Assembly (NCBI GenBank): GCA_024305745.1
Contig: JAHRBS010000008.1
Location: 1,860,001 to 1,924,000, forward strand
Source of the DNA: Polyporus tsugae
Lineage: Eukaryota > Basidiomycota > Agaricomycetes > Polyporales > Polyporaceae
Length of the DNA stretch: 64,000 nt
Direction of reading: 5' to 3'
Shown here: positions 34,225 through 46,734 of the stretch, in pieces
How positions within the stretch are numbered: the stretch's first letter is position 1
How the letters are laid out: each line of letters begins with the position of its first letter
The notes under the pieces: generated by a model
Database searches by the model: none
Told to the model about the DNA's origin: nothing
What the model saw: only the letters and a program-made list of their open reading frames with translations
Made by a program: the position numbers and the translations under genes

Positions 34225-35792
34225 GGTGAAGTGACGGTGATGGTGGGGCAAGGTAAACTTCCAGTGGTCTTTTTAGCGTTTGCATGCCACTGAATATTTT
34301 GGTGGGCTTGAGCAGGCACGTTCATCCGGATCCCGAATGGAACTTCTTCGTAGCACACGAAACCCCATGATACAACTGCGTGTTCAGTCCACGCTGCGCG
34401 TTGGCACTGCGGTAAGTGTCCAGTGACGTACAGCGAGTGCAAGAGAAGCCTTACAACTTCCATTGAAAACCTTCAGAGGAGTTGCTACCGTAGCAGGTCA
34501 GACGACATCCTCATACACTTTCAACTATCCACATCGAGGCTTAATTCCCCTGAGATATTTCCCGTTCTAGGGTGAGTACTAAATTGGCAACGATGATCTA
34601 TCGACTACACGGACATCTTCTAATCAATCAATTACAAAATGGAAACATAATTGTAGAGTTGATTGCCTTCGTGCCAGTTCTGCTCGGACCAAATACATGG
34701 TTGCTGACGTGCAAGACCACGGATCATGCTACTGTATAGACCACACTGATGACTTCAGCACCAAACGTCTCGGTTCGAGAACCCTGGGTTGTAAAGTTTG
34801 GGAGACCTACTACTTACTCGATAGTCTTGACGCTATCCAGCATCCGGTCATGAGAGTGTCCGCGTCTCAAGCCGCGATTAACTCTTGGTCACGTAATCCA
34901 CCCCTTCCTTGCTCCGAAGGACATGAACCCTCGGGGTACATTGGCCAGCTCCTTCCGGGGTGTAGCCTTAGAAGTCTGGCGGCCCATCGTAAGCGGGGCG
35001 GTCGGTGGACTGCAGGATGACCCGCAAAGTGGGCTGAATGTTTGAGCTACAGTTGATTGCGTATCCTAGGAAGAGGTGAATCGTTATGCGGACAGAACGT
35101 TGACGTACTAGCTCGAAATGGCTTTGTGGATGGGATAGGAGCGACACGGAAGCTCTAGCAACGACAGGTGGGCCCAAAGGCTTCGGAATGCCTAATATAT
35201 AGACTAATCCGAAAAGTCAAGATCGACGTTAGGACTTGGCAAGACCCTCAGGCCTCAGGCTTACTTACTACTACATAATGTAGGTGACATAAGTAGTGCA
35301 TTATAATGGCCCACGTACACCCAAATCGTGGGAACTGATTCTCTTTGGACTGGAGCTGAAAATGAAAATGATGTATTATAAACACCGTGAATATTCTTGA
35401 ACCACGACGAGCACTCACGGCTCGACACATCCACCTCGGTCGAAATTGCCCGGTGTGTTCAAGTGTACTTGTTGGCTCATTCATGAACCTTAGGTCAGTA
35501 TCATAACAAGAAGCGACATACCCGGGTCGACGGCGATATGCAAGCGGCCACCATTTTCCAGTTCTCACCCTCGTGCGATGGCGTTCATATGGCGCGAAGC
35601 AGCCGGGACTTTGCGAGATCGAATGTACCCTCGGCCTGGTGGTCGTCTAGACTTTCTGAAGGGGCACATATAGTTGCGAGGAGATAAGGACAACTTATCG
35701 CTACGTCCTCCCCATCCCCCTCTGGGCTTGCTTGAGTCGCTGCGGCCGCATTTTACGCCATCCGTTTGCTGGATTCACTCGAGGGGCATGAG
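34225..35792. other. Intergenic region, no gene seen
   Basis: AT-richer than its neighbours. It holds the promoters of the divergent BTB gene and flavin monooxygenase copy 2. Open frames are short and unrecognised; a GGTTCGAGAACC sequence near 34773 is not part of a tRNA. Confidence 0.55.
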
Positions 35793-37453
35793 ATGGGTTT
35801 TTCATCTTCCACTACGAGTTCTGGTGAGTTGCGTCGTGTCTTCGCTCCTTGGGGTGCATAGGTGTTGTAGTGTTTACGGCATGATCGATCGCCATCTTGA
35901 ACCTTGGGCTAACCACCGCTTCCTCTTCCAGATCAACTACCGGAGGTTCCCGATGGCGAACCTTCGGTCAAACACATATGCATAATTGGCGTGGGGCCCA
36001 CAGGTCTCGGCGCGCTCAAAATCGTCAAGGATGCGCCTCAGTTTAAGGCCGGAAACTGGAAAGTGACCGCGTTCGAGGCGCGAGAGAAGATCGGAGGCAT
36101 CTGGTACAACTATTCAACTTCCAGTATGGCGGTCCAACACTCACTCAAGATGTATCTATTTGCAGGTTACCTGCCCCAGCAGATGGAGACCCTCCACTGA
36201 CTGCACTTTACGACTCGCTCACGGCGAACACACCCCACCCGCTTATGTGCTACACGTCGTACCTGTTCCCGCCTGCGACACCAATCTATCCTCGAGCGCA
36301 AGTGGTCTTGAACTACATCGAGGATTACGCAAGGCATTTCGACCTGAATCCGCACATCCGCCTTAACACGGCTGTGCTTGCCGTACACTGGGACGCGTCT
36401 TCAATCAAATGGGACGTGACAGTCTCCGGAAGGGACGGAGAGGAGACGATCCAGTATGACCTCGTTCTGGTCGCAAATGGCCACTTCCGCGTCCCGCGCA
36501 TCCCGGAGGTCAAAGGACTCACGGCGTGGATAGCGAAGGGTAAGGTGACTCACACCGCATGGTATCGTCGTCCGGAGGACTACACCGGTAAACTACTAGT
36601 CATTGGCGGTGGGTACAGCGGACAGGACGTCGCATCCGAGACACGGCCGTTTGCAAAGGAAGTCATTCACTCCATCACCGACGTCTCCCCCGAGGACGAG
36701 GATGGCGGGAAGTTCAAGCGGCGTGGACGTGTCGCGGAGTACTTGGATGCCGACGAAGGAGGTGTCCTCTTCGAAGACGGGACGACCATGACGGGGATCG
36801 ACCATGTCGTGTTGGCCACCGGCTACCAGTTCAACTTCCCATTTCTTTCCGAGCCCGAGGTCCTCCCCTCGATGCCGCCGCACGTTCCCCCAATACCTCC
36901 GGTGTTGTACAACTCGACGTACCACATCTTCCCCTTGGCGAAGCACATGTTCCCCCTCGTCACCTCTTACCCGCCCTCCAGCATCGCGCTCCTCGGCCTC
37001 CCGCTGCGCGTTGCGCCTTTCCCGCTCGCCGAGGTCCAGACCCGCGCTGCCCTGAAGGTCTTTGATGATCCGACATCGCTTGACCTCGCGGGCGAGGCGG
37101 CGGCGGTGGAAGCGCGCTACCGGCAGTTCCGCGACGCGAAAGGCGGGGACGAGGTGGCAATCGCGGACGCGTGGTTCCGATTCGACTTCGACGACATGTT
37201 CGACTACCGGGATGAGCTGCACGAGTTTATGGGGGACGAGTTCCGGGTACCGGAGTGGGAGCGGAGGCTGTTCGAGCAGAAGGACGCGCTGAGGGCGCAG
37301 TGGCGGGAGCTGGAGAGGCTGGGTGAGGCGGACGGGTGGTCGAAGGGGGTCGGGGCGGGGGCGGATCCATGGCAGGAGTGGGCGGACTTCATGTGGAAGG
37401 TGCTTCGTCGCGAGTCCGGGCCTCACCGTGACGGCGAGGCGTCGTCAACTTAG
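35793..37453 (+). CDS. Flavin-containing monooxygenase (copy 2)
   Basis: Paralogue of the gene at 26081-27804. Three exons (35793-35823, 35932-36103, 36166-37453) give 496 aa. Motifs: HICIIGVGPTGLGALKI (FAD site), FEAREKIGGIW, LVANGHFRVPRIPE, LLVIGGGYSGQD (NADPH site) and DHVVLATGYQFNFPF. The second exon is 172 nt, exactly as in copy 1, and intron positions coincide, so the two arose by duplication. The FAD motif differs: GVGPTG against GGGASG. The start is the ATG whose exon splices in frame (TCT G|GTGAGT); an ATG 5 nt upstream lies out of frame. Confidence 0.93.
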
Positions 37454-37934
37454 AGGCACCCGGTTTCACTGGGATTTCAATGTATACTCATCTATGCGGG
37501 GGTGGTGGTGGTTAACTATAATCAATTCTCATCGAATTTGTATTAGTACAGAGAATGGGTAGGTTGTTGGACAGTGACTGCCACTGAGGTACTTTTCGGC
37601 CAGGCCCGCAAGTAAGGATCCGGACCTCACGTGATCGTGGTGCAATTGGCATTAGCCGACGCGACCCCCGACACGCTCGTCCGCGCGCTGACCCGCATCT
37701 CATCCGCGTCCCCCCCTTGGTCTTGGCGTCTTCAAGGCCGCGTTGAACGACAAACTGGTTAGCCGGAACTCGAGGGGTGCCAGAGTATCAAGCGAGACGG
37801 CCCGCATATCTACGAGCAGCTGAGGGACGGTCAGGGTGGGCTATAGCTACGTGAGTACCATCCTCACTATATGCGCGTTTCCACACGCATGCATATGCTT
37901 CTTTCGACGTTCACATAGGCACACAGTTCTACAA
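37454..37934. other. Intergenic / 5' region of the PHD gene
   Basis: About 480 bp between two same-strand genes. An open frame runs into the PHD gene from 37836, but the in-frame ATG at 37935 is preferred because the upstream part has no protein-like features and carries splice-acceptor-like sequence. Confidence 0.5.
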
Positions 37935-40816
37935 ATGAATCCATTTCCGAACGCAGCCTACGCGCAGTGGCGAATGGCCCAGGGGTCCGCCGCACCCCGA
38001 GCCGTTCCACCTCATCCGCCACATCAAGTGCACCCCGGACACGGAGCACAACACGTCGTCGCGCCGCCCCAACCCCACCGTCCACCTTATGACCCTCTTC
38101 CCTTTCGCGAGCTCGAAGCCTCATTTATCGCTACCCTGGACAAGGTCAACAACCACTCGTCCACCCTGATGGAGAGGATAGAGATCGCCATAGGCAATCT
38201 CTCCAAAGTCACGTCCGAGGCCCTCCAGGTCGCAAACACCGTGCGTCAGGAGAACAAGGACGCCCTCGAGAGGCTTCAAAATCTCCTTCTGAAAACGGCG
38301 GAGATGTCGTTGGGGAAGACCAACAGACTCGAGATGATCATGGGCGACCCCGACCAGAGGGAGGCGCAGGCGGATCGGCCGACGTTGTTTGGTCGGATTG
38401 AGCAGCTCGAGCGCGCGATTTCCGAGCTGGCAGAAAGCGTCGGGGACCCAGATGCGGCGCGTCCTGTTACTGTCCGGCACGAAGCGGGTGTCAACACGAG
38501 CCCCCTGCTTTGCCCCACAGCCGATGTGGGCGTGGATGCGATAGATCTCGTGCCGCCAATCCCGCATGCCGAAATGGCTGTTCAGGCCGAGCCTGCCACA
38601 GTTGAAGCGGGGGTCGAAGCACGTCAGCCAAGTCCAGAAACGAACTCCGTAGGAATTCAAACGACCTTGACCTCTTCTGCCTACATTGGTGAGTGGATTG
38701 AATCCATCTCGGCTAGCTTCTCCAATGCTGATGTCGAAGCAGGTCCTGCGATACAATCAAGGTACAGGGCGTCGTCTTTCACCGCGCAACCGCTCGTTGC
38801 GGCGTCGTGGAGCCCACAAGAGATAGCAAGCGGTGAGCAAATCCCACCACCCGTTATACTCGTCGCTGACGTCAACACTGCCGCGTCGCCAATGCGCGCA
38901 GACAGCGCAAGCTCGCGGTCATCTAGCCCGATTCCGTCTCCTCCTGCCTGTCCCGTGACGATGAGCACAAACACAAGTACGACTACCGTCACCGTCGCGT
39001 CGACGTCGCATACCCAGTTGTCTCCACAGCCAAGCTCAATCTTCGACGAACAAGAAATTCGGGACACCCTGGATCATATGTCTCAGTGCTTTACTTCTCC
39101 GTGCGAGGGAATTCCCCAAAGTCCTCAGTCCTCGCCCATCCGTGCGCCCATCCATCTTACCCACAGTTATGGCGCCCCACCGAAATTCCCGCCTTGCACC
39201 CCTCCAGTTCGACCCATCGGCCGGTTCCCGACACACTCCTCTCTCGGACACCAAAGCCAAGACCGGTTTGAAGGCCCAAACATATCCTCCCCACCCCGGC
39301 CAACAGGGATTCTCGCTGCGAGCGGGACAGCGCCACGCACTCAACCATCACCCCTTCCGAAGAGTTTCATGCGGCTTAACGCGTCCTCCCCTTCATTCAC
39401 ACCCGTGTCCGCATCCACATCCAGCTCATCCATCTCAAGTCTGTCACAGCTTACCCCACCGCTTTCTCCGCCTCCGCCATCATCGCCCCCGCAACGCGAA
39501 CCATCGCTATCTCTATCGCCACCTCCTCCTTCGCCGCTGTCTGAGCTTCCGCTCTTACAGTCGCAAGAGCAAATCGTTCCCCCACTGCCGCGTTCCCCTT
39601 CCCTCTCATCGATGTCATCCCTATCTTCAGTCACCAGTGTCGTGCCGCATGAGGAGCCCGTTCCACAGACACGACAACAAAGACAAAAGCAGACCGCTAA
39701 GCGTGGTGGAAAGGCTGCGAGCGCGACAGTCCGCATCAAACAGGAGCGGGACGACAGCGAGTCCCTCAAGCGGCCCGCTAAACGACGCAAGACGCTCGGC
39801 ACGAACACCGAGCTTCAGTATCAGTCCCAAGCCGGTCCGTCTATCTCTGGCTCTGCTTCCGTGTCCACGAGAACTAGGCGCGGGCAGGGGAATGGACGTG
39901 GTGGCGCGCGGGGGACGGGCCGAAAACCGCAGCAGTTGGTGATTGTCCCACTTAAGAGGGAGCCCGAGATTCAGCCACTGCAGATTGAGCCGAGGAAGAA
40001 GTACGAGCCGCCGAAGATTGGGGTGAATTGCCCGTGGCCGTCGAAGGTGTTGGGCGAGGAGATGTCTAGGCGGGAGGTACGTGTTCTCCGTGGTTGGTCG
40101 TTTACGGTGCGGGGGTTGATGGTTGATGTTTGTTTGGGGCTTTCATTTCACAGTTCATCCAATGCGATAAGTGAGTCTCCCAGCTTGGAATAGGGTTAGG
40201 AAAGCGGCGTGACTGACTTGGTTGGTACGTTCAGTTGCGAAGGGTGGTACCACTTCGGCTGCGTGGGCATCAGGCCCGGCGACCCCTGTCTGGATCCCGA
40301 CGCAGCGTTCCTCTGCCCGCCGTGCGAGAACTCTGAGTACGTCTCTTTCTTTCCCACTACTCCGCTTTCCCTGATGGTAATTGTTTACAGGGTCGCGCGT
40401 GAGCAGCGCCGGGAAGTGCGCTTCCAAGCAGCAGCCTGCCTCCGCCCCGACTGTGACTACCCGGGAGCGGCAGAAGATACGAACGAGTACTTTGTCGAGC
40501 GCATCATTGGGCGTCGGCCGTTCAAGCCCGAGTTCGACTCGGACGTCCGCCTACCGACCGAGTTCATGTGGCTCGTCAAGTGGGATGGGTGCGTCGCCTT
40601 CCATCTCCCTATCCGTTTCTGAGGCTGACAGACGTCGTGGGGCGTAGATATAAGGCTGACCAGGCAACGTGGGCGGCGAACGAGCACCTTGGCGAGTGCG
40701 CGAAAATCATCGAGGACTTCGAGGAGGCCGCGGAGATCGAGGGCTGCGACCTCCGCGCGCGCGACATGACCCTCTTGCTCAACGAGGCTGCCGCTGCCGG
40801 CTGGCCGAGGTCTTGA
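37935..40816 (+). CDS. PHD finger plus chromodomain protein
   Basis: Five exons (37935-40076, 40154-40170, 40235-40336, 40391-40588, 40648-40816) give 875 aa in consistent phase. The N-terminus is Pro/His-rich, then a coiled coil (about residues 55-160; LEASFIATLDKVNNHSSTLM and LLLKTAEMSLGKTNRLEMIM), a long Ser/Pro-rich linker, a basic patch (KRPAKRRK) and an RG-rich segment. The PHD-like module spans the four small introns: QCDNCEGWYHFGCVGI and FLCPPC supply CxxC, HxxC and CxxC, but the first pair has only one visible Cys (NCPWPS). A chromodomain follows: EYFVERIIGRRPF, FMWLVKWDGYKADQATWAA, and a C-terminal helix IIEDFEEAAEIEG. Probably a nuclear reader of methylated histone; target marks unknown. 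Confidence 0.9.
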
Positions 40817-42594
40817 TCCTTCATTCCTGTGCTCCTCTTGTCGGCGATACATTCCCCCCTCTTGATCTCAGAATATCTGTTTCCTCTATTTCGTCATTCA
40901 CAACTAATCGTGTATGTATATGCATGTTTAAACCTTAACGGCCGAGTCTCCGCTGTGTTACCCCCTTCGCTCTCGCATCGCTATACATCGCTAGTCACGC
41001 TCATGTCCTGTCGCATAATTCTCCTTCCCATCCAACCCATGAATACCTTATGGTCTAGCTAATTTATCCACAATGTTTTGCGAGCAGAGCGATCATGCCT
41101 GAGTTTCAGCGATGAGACGCATCGCGGTGAGATAGGTAATAATGATTCTCAAAGACCCCTTGCGCTACCAGTTTCTAACGTTGCCTCGTCTGCAGATGGA
41201 GTTTACGCAAGGCTCTGACGGATGGTTGTAGCAAGACATCGGACGATGGACATTGCAAGGGTCCCTCCCTTCCGATCAACCTTCGCGAGGTACGGTCCAA
41301 AAGTTCAAGTTAGGTTATATCGGTTGCTCACTGGTCCCTTTTTAGTTTCAACTAATCTGTCATGGATGGGGTAATCTGGAAGCCAAACGCTAAGTTCTGA
41401 CGATTTCCGACCCGTGGCGATACTAGATAATAAATCAAACACCGTCTCCAGCGCTGGCATAAGATTTTACAGCAGGTTCGGACAAGGACTCTAGGACCGC
41501 GACTGGTCTCAGTTTCCTACTCCACTCTTGTCAACGAGCTGGGCGCCAACCTTGGTTAACTCAAGCTTCAGCGAGACAGGCAAGTTTTTTTTTCGAGCTG
41601 TCAAAAACGGCGTCAGCGAATTCTTCCGACCAATCTTCCGACCGACCTATCTTTCAACCTATCTTCTGAAGTAGACGCGCACGGTCCCCTCCCACTGCGA
41701 ACCTGGACTGCACGATTGCATCCTTTTCCCCCCAGATTTGTGCGTACACTAGACTGGCTTTCCAGTAGCTGAAACTTGAAAATTAGACTGTTCGTGGTCA
41801 GAGTCGTGGGTGACCAATGATCGGAAGATGTGTCGGAAGATGCATCGGAAGGTTCGACAGGTGTCAGAGCAGCGAAGGAAAAGGTCTTTTGCGGAACGTG
41901 CTATACCAGAATATGCATCTGCAGCCATGAACATGGGATGTGCGCACTATGACATGGTTGAGGTGCGTTTTTGCCACAAGATAAGAAATGCGGAGGCTGA
42001 CGTAGGAACTGAATAGCTGTGTGGACTCAACGCTTGCCAGGGTTGTGTCGCATGCGATCGTGGCGGCTGAACTCAACCAGAGGTTGAGGATTGCACCGTT
42101 CGATGGACGGGCAGGCTTGATCACACGTCCGACATGGTGCATGGAAGCGCACCCACGGTGCAGCCATGCCATTACCGCAAGCGAGCCGCCCCGTGCCTGA
42201 TGAGCCAAAACGGCAGTTCATGGGCAAATCAGCATCCCTCCTTGGCGGCTGCGTGCGCAGGAAGAGTACGACGGTGGGCAGATGGCGAATCTTAACATAT
42301 GAATCACCTATCTTCGTCTGACGTGGGTGCAGCTCGCGCATTGCCCCGCTGCCGTTCGCGACTATGTCCTCGATCCGTAAACGGCACCGATCAAGCTTTG
42401 ACTGCCGAGTACGATTCCAATGACCGATCTTCGAGCCGCGGGTGGAATCCAGCGGCCTATTCGCGTCAGCCCCCCTAAACTCAAACACCTTCTCGGAACG
42501 ATACAAAAGCCCCGATAATTCCGTGCGGCAATGCACCCACGCAACCCACATCCTCTCCCTCCTCCCAGTGCTGGAGGTCTATCACAAATATCCC
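40817..42594. other. Gene-free region with a short-repeat cluster
   Basis: 1.8 kb with no protein-like frame. It includes clustered copies of a TCTTCCGA-type motif on both strands (listed separately) and AT-rich DNA. Confidence 0.5.
41616..41856. repeat. Inverted clusters of a TCTTCCGA motif, possible non-autonomous element
   Basis: At 41616-41690 the + strand has spaced copies such as ATTCTTCCGACC and ATCTTCCGACC, then degenerate CTATCTT units. At 41818-41853 the same motif appears three times in the opposite sense (GATCGGAAGATG, GTCGGAAGATG, ATCGGAAGG). Oppositely oriented subterminal repeats about 130 bp apart recall small non-autonomous DNA elements, but no target-site duplication or clear termini were seen. 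Confidence 0.4.
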
Positions 42595-44014
42595 ATGGGA
42601 CCCTTGACGGATAATACCCTCGGTGTGCTTGCAATGTGAGTACTTACCGTCTAGTGATCCTCCTCAAATTTATCCCTCGCATTAAAGAGCAGACTCTGAC
42701 CATGCCATTCGCATCGCCTCTGCCGTAGCATTTGGTATGCCCTTCAATTCTGGTCATATCATAGCGCGGCACTGAAAGCTTCCCCGGCTGTCACGTCGCT
42801 ATCCTGCAGCCATCCTCTATTACGACTACACTCTCACGTTCGGCATCGAAGTGAACCGTTTCTGGAAGGGTCGCCTTTCTTTCGCGTCGTTCGTTTTCTA
42901 TTTTAACCGCTACTTGGTGTTATTCGGCCACATACCCGTACTATACGAGTTTTACGGCACCACCAACCAGAAAGTGAGTCTGCCTCGACAATGTGCAATG
43001 TCATAAGTTACTGACATGGGGTTTCGACGTAGCTGTGAGTACTAAGCCACTGACCAGAAACGTCCCACACTCCGCCGGAACTCACCAGTGCCGGAGATGT
43101 TCGAAGGTCCAGATGTATCACCAGCTACTGGCCGGGGTGATTCAGGTCATTGTCGCAGGTAAGTCGACCCTCAAGTTCAGTCTTTAACAGCCGCACGAAA
43201 TCTCCCCCAACTCATGGGCATCAGGACTTCAACTGTTCCGCATACATGCGCTGTATCATGGTGATCGCCGAATGACTCTCGCGCTGCTGACTATTGCTAT
43301 CGTCTGCTCCTCAATCTGCATCGTGAGTCCGCTTCCCGCTCATATGATGCCTTGATTGAAGCTAACAACGCACTATTCTGAAGTGGTCAATATCTCAGAC
43401 ATGGATGCAACCTTCGGGCCAGAAGCATGCGATAGGAATACCGGGCATAGGTTGTGATCTCATGATGTCGAAAACCCAGTGAGTTACACGCGTGCCTCGG
43501 CTAGCTTTGGGGCGTAAGCTCGCACTAGGCTGATCATTATATTTGCAAGGGGAAAATGTACGTCCTATGGTTCCCGTTCCTCTCCGTCGCAATGGAGCAT
43601 CAACCGCTTGTAGACCTATCCTGGTCAGAACTAGATTCGTCGTGGTTACCGACTCGAGGACCCCAAATTCACGACGTGTTGGCCCGCCTCTTCATGGTCG
43701 CATAATCGGTTCTATTTATCTGCCACTCCTATTCGTGAATCAGCCGAGTCTTCGGGGTCCGCGGTGTTATCTCGCTTTTTGCAACTGCGCAGGCTGGTAC
43801 GTGAGGAAACGAGGACAAAACTCACATGAGCACGGTCCTCCATGTTTAGAATGCTCCGATAACATTGGGAATGACATTGGCCGTCACAGCTGTAGACGCA
43901 ACGCAGGGCTCACCATTGGGCAACTCTCCGGCGACTGAGACGAGAGCGAGAATGTTTCGTTGCGTAGTAGGCACTAGCAGGCCGACGGATTCGAACAGCT
44001 TCGAAAATTTGTAG
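42595..44014 (+). CDS. DUF6533 multi-pass membrane protein (copy 1), 3' end unresolved
   Basis: Six exons join in frame: 42595-42635, 42688-42734, 42810-42973, 43089-43158, 43225-43322, 43384-43478. They encode the family signature (AILYYDYTLTFGIEVNRFWK, ASFVFYFNRYLVLFGHIPVL) and further helices (MYHQLLAGVIQVIVA, LQLFRIHALYHGDRRMTLAL). Beyond 43478 a continuation exists (about 43530-44014, with segments such as PITLGMTLAVTAVD before a TAG at 44012-44014), but I could not splice it without stops or frame changes. The gene is therefore either truncated, decayed at its 3' end, or has microexons I missed. The related intact gene at 50084-52324 has 15 exons, so the last is possible. Function of DUF6533 proteins is unknown. 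Confidence 0.72.
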
Positions 44015-44146
44015 ATGACATGATGCACGCAGAGTGTGGGAGCTTTTATACAGCATGGATTGCATAGAATGCCTTGCAGTGTCATGTTATATGCATGGAG
44101 AGCGAGTCGTGGCGGAGGGAAAAGTGGACAGCAGCAAAATACAAAA

Positions 44147-44889
44147 CTACGCAATCAGCTTGACAACACCACCGGCCTCCTTGATCTTCGCTCTGCAGAA
44201 AAGAAGTCCCAAGTCAATAAGCCAGCGCAAATAAAAAGATAATGCTGTACGCACTCAGCCTTCTGCGAGACGAAGCGGGCTTTTAGGATAAACGGAAGCT
44301 TGGGCAGCCTGTACGACGGGCACATCATGAGTACGAATCAAACGCGTAGGATATGCGCGGGACAGAGCAGTGTCTCGCTGCTCCGTGCACCAACGATCTC
44401 TATGCGGGAACAAGCACTCACTGGCCGTTGCCCAAAACCTTGCCATAGCCGTGCTGGAGGATGTCGATCACGGGGACGATCTCCGAGTTCTCGGTGAGGC
44501 CTTCCTTCTCCGCAGAAGGCACAAGCGTCCAGAGCTTGTCGACGTTGATAATCGGGCGCCATTGGAGGTTGCGGGTGAGGTGGAAGCGGCGCATACCGAC
44601 CTTACCGAAGTAACCAGGATGGTACTTATCGAAGTTGGTCCTGCGCACATAGAGTTATCCATGGGGATGTTTAATTTACGTTATATTGCACATATTTCAA
44701 GGGAGAGAAGGAAGGGGTAGAATGAGATGAAGGGATGTGGAGATGAGAAGATATATGAACGCACCTGTGGTGGTGCTGGCCACCAGCGAGACCGCGACCT
44801 CCGGGGTGCTTGCGGTGCTTTCCTACACGACCGTGACCGGCCGAGACGTGGCCGCGGTGCTTGCGAGTGTTGGAGAACCGCGTCGGCAT
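44147..44889 (-). CDS. RPL28: 60S ribosomal protein uL15 (L27a/L28)
   Basis: Large-subunit ribosomal protein. Four exons (44889-44765, 44640-44422, 44308-44255, 44192-44147) give 147 aa, the normal length. Highly conserved sequence: [90 protein letters not shown], and C-terminal [12 protein letters not shown]. The first intron follows the HHHR junction. The upstream region (44890-45130) is probably a leader, perhaps with its own intron. Confidence 0.97.
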
Positions 44890-45484
44890 TTTCTGCGTCG
44901 GTGCGAAGAGAGGAAATGTCGTTAGCGCCTGATTGTCAACCCAAGTCTATCCAGTCGCCTCAAGACGAATCCACTGCCAAAATCCGTCCAAACGCGGGCA
45001 AAACGACATCCATCGGGGAGCACGAGCGCAGAAGAATCCAGCAGTGACGGTCTCGAGGCGAAAACCAGCGTGAACTTACCTTGAGGGAGGCGGGAGTTGA
45101 GGGCGTATACGACGGTGCCCTCCTTGCTGCTACGATTTCCTGAACGGTGGCTGCAGTGTTTGGCTATATTTGGTGTGTTTGACGCCTAAATCACCAACGA
45201 CTCAGACATTAGGCGCGCTCGTTTTGCACTTGGCTCACCCACATCCACATCGCAGAGGGCCAGGCACTGTGTAGCACGGCCGGTGAGTTTTTTTTTCTGC
45301 TCGTATTCGGATGATGCTGGCTTCAAAGCCTCCATATTTATTGTCGATGAATCTTTATGATTTCAAAATGTGTCCTGACTCCTTTTTGTCGAAGTTTGTC
45401 AACAAAATGGCTTGCTCATGCATTCTTTACAGGTTCACTTAATTCTGGTCGGAGAACCATCTATCCTGTCAGTAGTTAGCCGCC
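44890..45484. other. Shared upstream region of RPL28 and RPB11
   Basis: About 600 bp between two divergent housekeeping genes, hence a bidirectional promoter region. No ORF of interest. Confidence 0.6.
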
Positions 45485-46037
45485 ATGAATGCTATCAATC
45501 GTTATGAGTTATACGTTCTTGATGAGGGGGAGAAATCGTGCGTGACATGTGTCCACTTTTGGGCGAGCCAGACGGCTTACGAGCAACAGAGTCGAGGTAT
45601 CTGAAGACACTAAGATCCCCAACGCGGCGACGATCAAGATCGTAAAGCAGGACCACACTCTAGCAAATCTCCTCCGCTCGTACGTCCTCCTCTTCTCTAC
45701 CTATTCTTCCACAAACTTCCCAACATCAACCTCGCCCTGCCCGCCCTCTAGACAGCTACTCGGGTACCCCAGCGTCCTCTTTGCCGGCTACAAGGTCCCG
45801 CACCCACTCCACCCGTACTTCCTCCTCAAAATCCAGACAGACGGGACGATCACGCCCGCCGCGATCCTCGAGAAGGCGTGCACGGACCTGATCGGGATGG
45901 TCGCGACGCTTGAGAGCAAGTTCAAGCGCGAGTTCACGATGAACAACGTCGAGGGCGGCGTGCAGGAGGACGCGTATGGCGTGCCAACCACGGCAGGGCA
46001 GTGGGAGAGCGGCGGCGCGTACGTCGACTTGGGTTAG
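45485..46037 (+). CDS. RPB11: RNA polymerase II core subunit Rpb11
   Basis: Pairs with Rpb3 in the alpha-like assembly platform of Pol II. Three exons (45485-45537, 45590-45679, 45752-46037) give 142 aa. Conserved: MNAINRYELYVLDEGEK, KIPNAATIKIVKQDHTLANL, LLGYPSVLFAGYKVPHPLHP, FLLKIQTDG and helix AILEKACTDLIGMVATLESK. The usual length is about 115-125, so a C-terminal tail of about 25 residues (from NNVEGGVQEDAYG) is extra; comparable tails occur in some fungi. Confidence 0.95.
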
Positions 46038-46680
46038 ACTGCGGTTTGGAGTGTTGGGGAGAATGTGGCAGGTGCGGACTTGTATCATAGCCCGGAGCTA
46101 ATGCTTGTATTCTAGTCCTGATGTTCTCTGCAATTGCGGCTCTCGCGCATGTTTGCTATGTGTTGCGACTCTTCCACTCATCCTCTGGCACGACCCGACC
46201 ACCTTACCATATTCGACGACTACAAACTCATGAAGGTGCAGGCTGAGGTCGTCAAGGAACACGTGAGGTTCCTCTTCAAAGGTCCCTCAGTAACTCCTTG
46301 ACACAGCGGTGGAAGCTGGGAGTGGACGACAGGGCTGATCCGCTCGCCGCCGGCCTCGCCAATCCCTACGGCGCACTCGTCTTCCTCAAGAATGGCTGTT
46401 GAGTGGCTCACAAGCGTATTGGATGCAATTTCGTTACCTCAACGAGAAGGCCGAACGTTTCCTAACGCCCAGGCTGGTTTTTCGGGTAGGGATAATAGGG
46501 TGGTAGGGTGAGGGAGGATGACGCAGACGTCGACGACCGATGGAGAGGGCCCCTAGGAGGAAGAGGACGAGGAGGCGGACTCTGAGTGCGAAAATGCGGT
46601 AGACGGTAAGAAGAAGCCGCCGGGATGGATCCACTGCGACCTTCCGCGTTTTCCGGCCCCTCAATACTTTCTAGGTTGGT
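46038..46680. other. Intergenic with faint coding-like pieces
   Basis: Between Rpb11 and the kinase relic. Short protein-like frames (46205-46300 and 46308-46404 +, the latter ending KNGC-stop) do not join into a gene and were not identified. Confidence 0.4.
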
Positions 46681-46734
46681 GTCGCAAAACTTTCTATCGC
46701 ACCCCCCTTGGATCTAACAGAGAGTCTTGCAGAG

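Noticed and set aside
34765..34800. GGTTCGAGAACC as a tRNA T-arm
   Set aside because: The flanking bases do not form a T stem, and no acceptor or anticodon stem can be drawn.
35788..35793. The ATG at 35788 as the start of flavin monooxygenase copy 2
   Set aside because: It is out of frame with the FAD motif after splicing; the ATG at 35793 is in frame.
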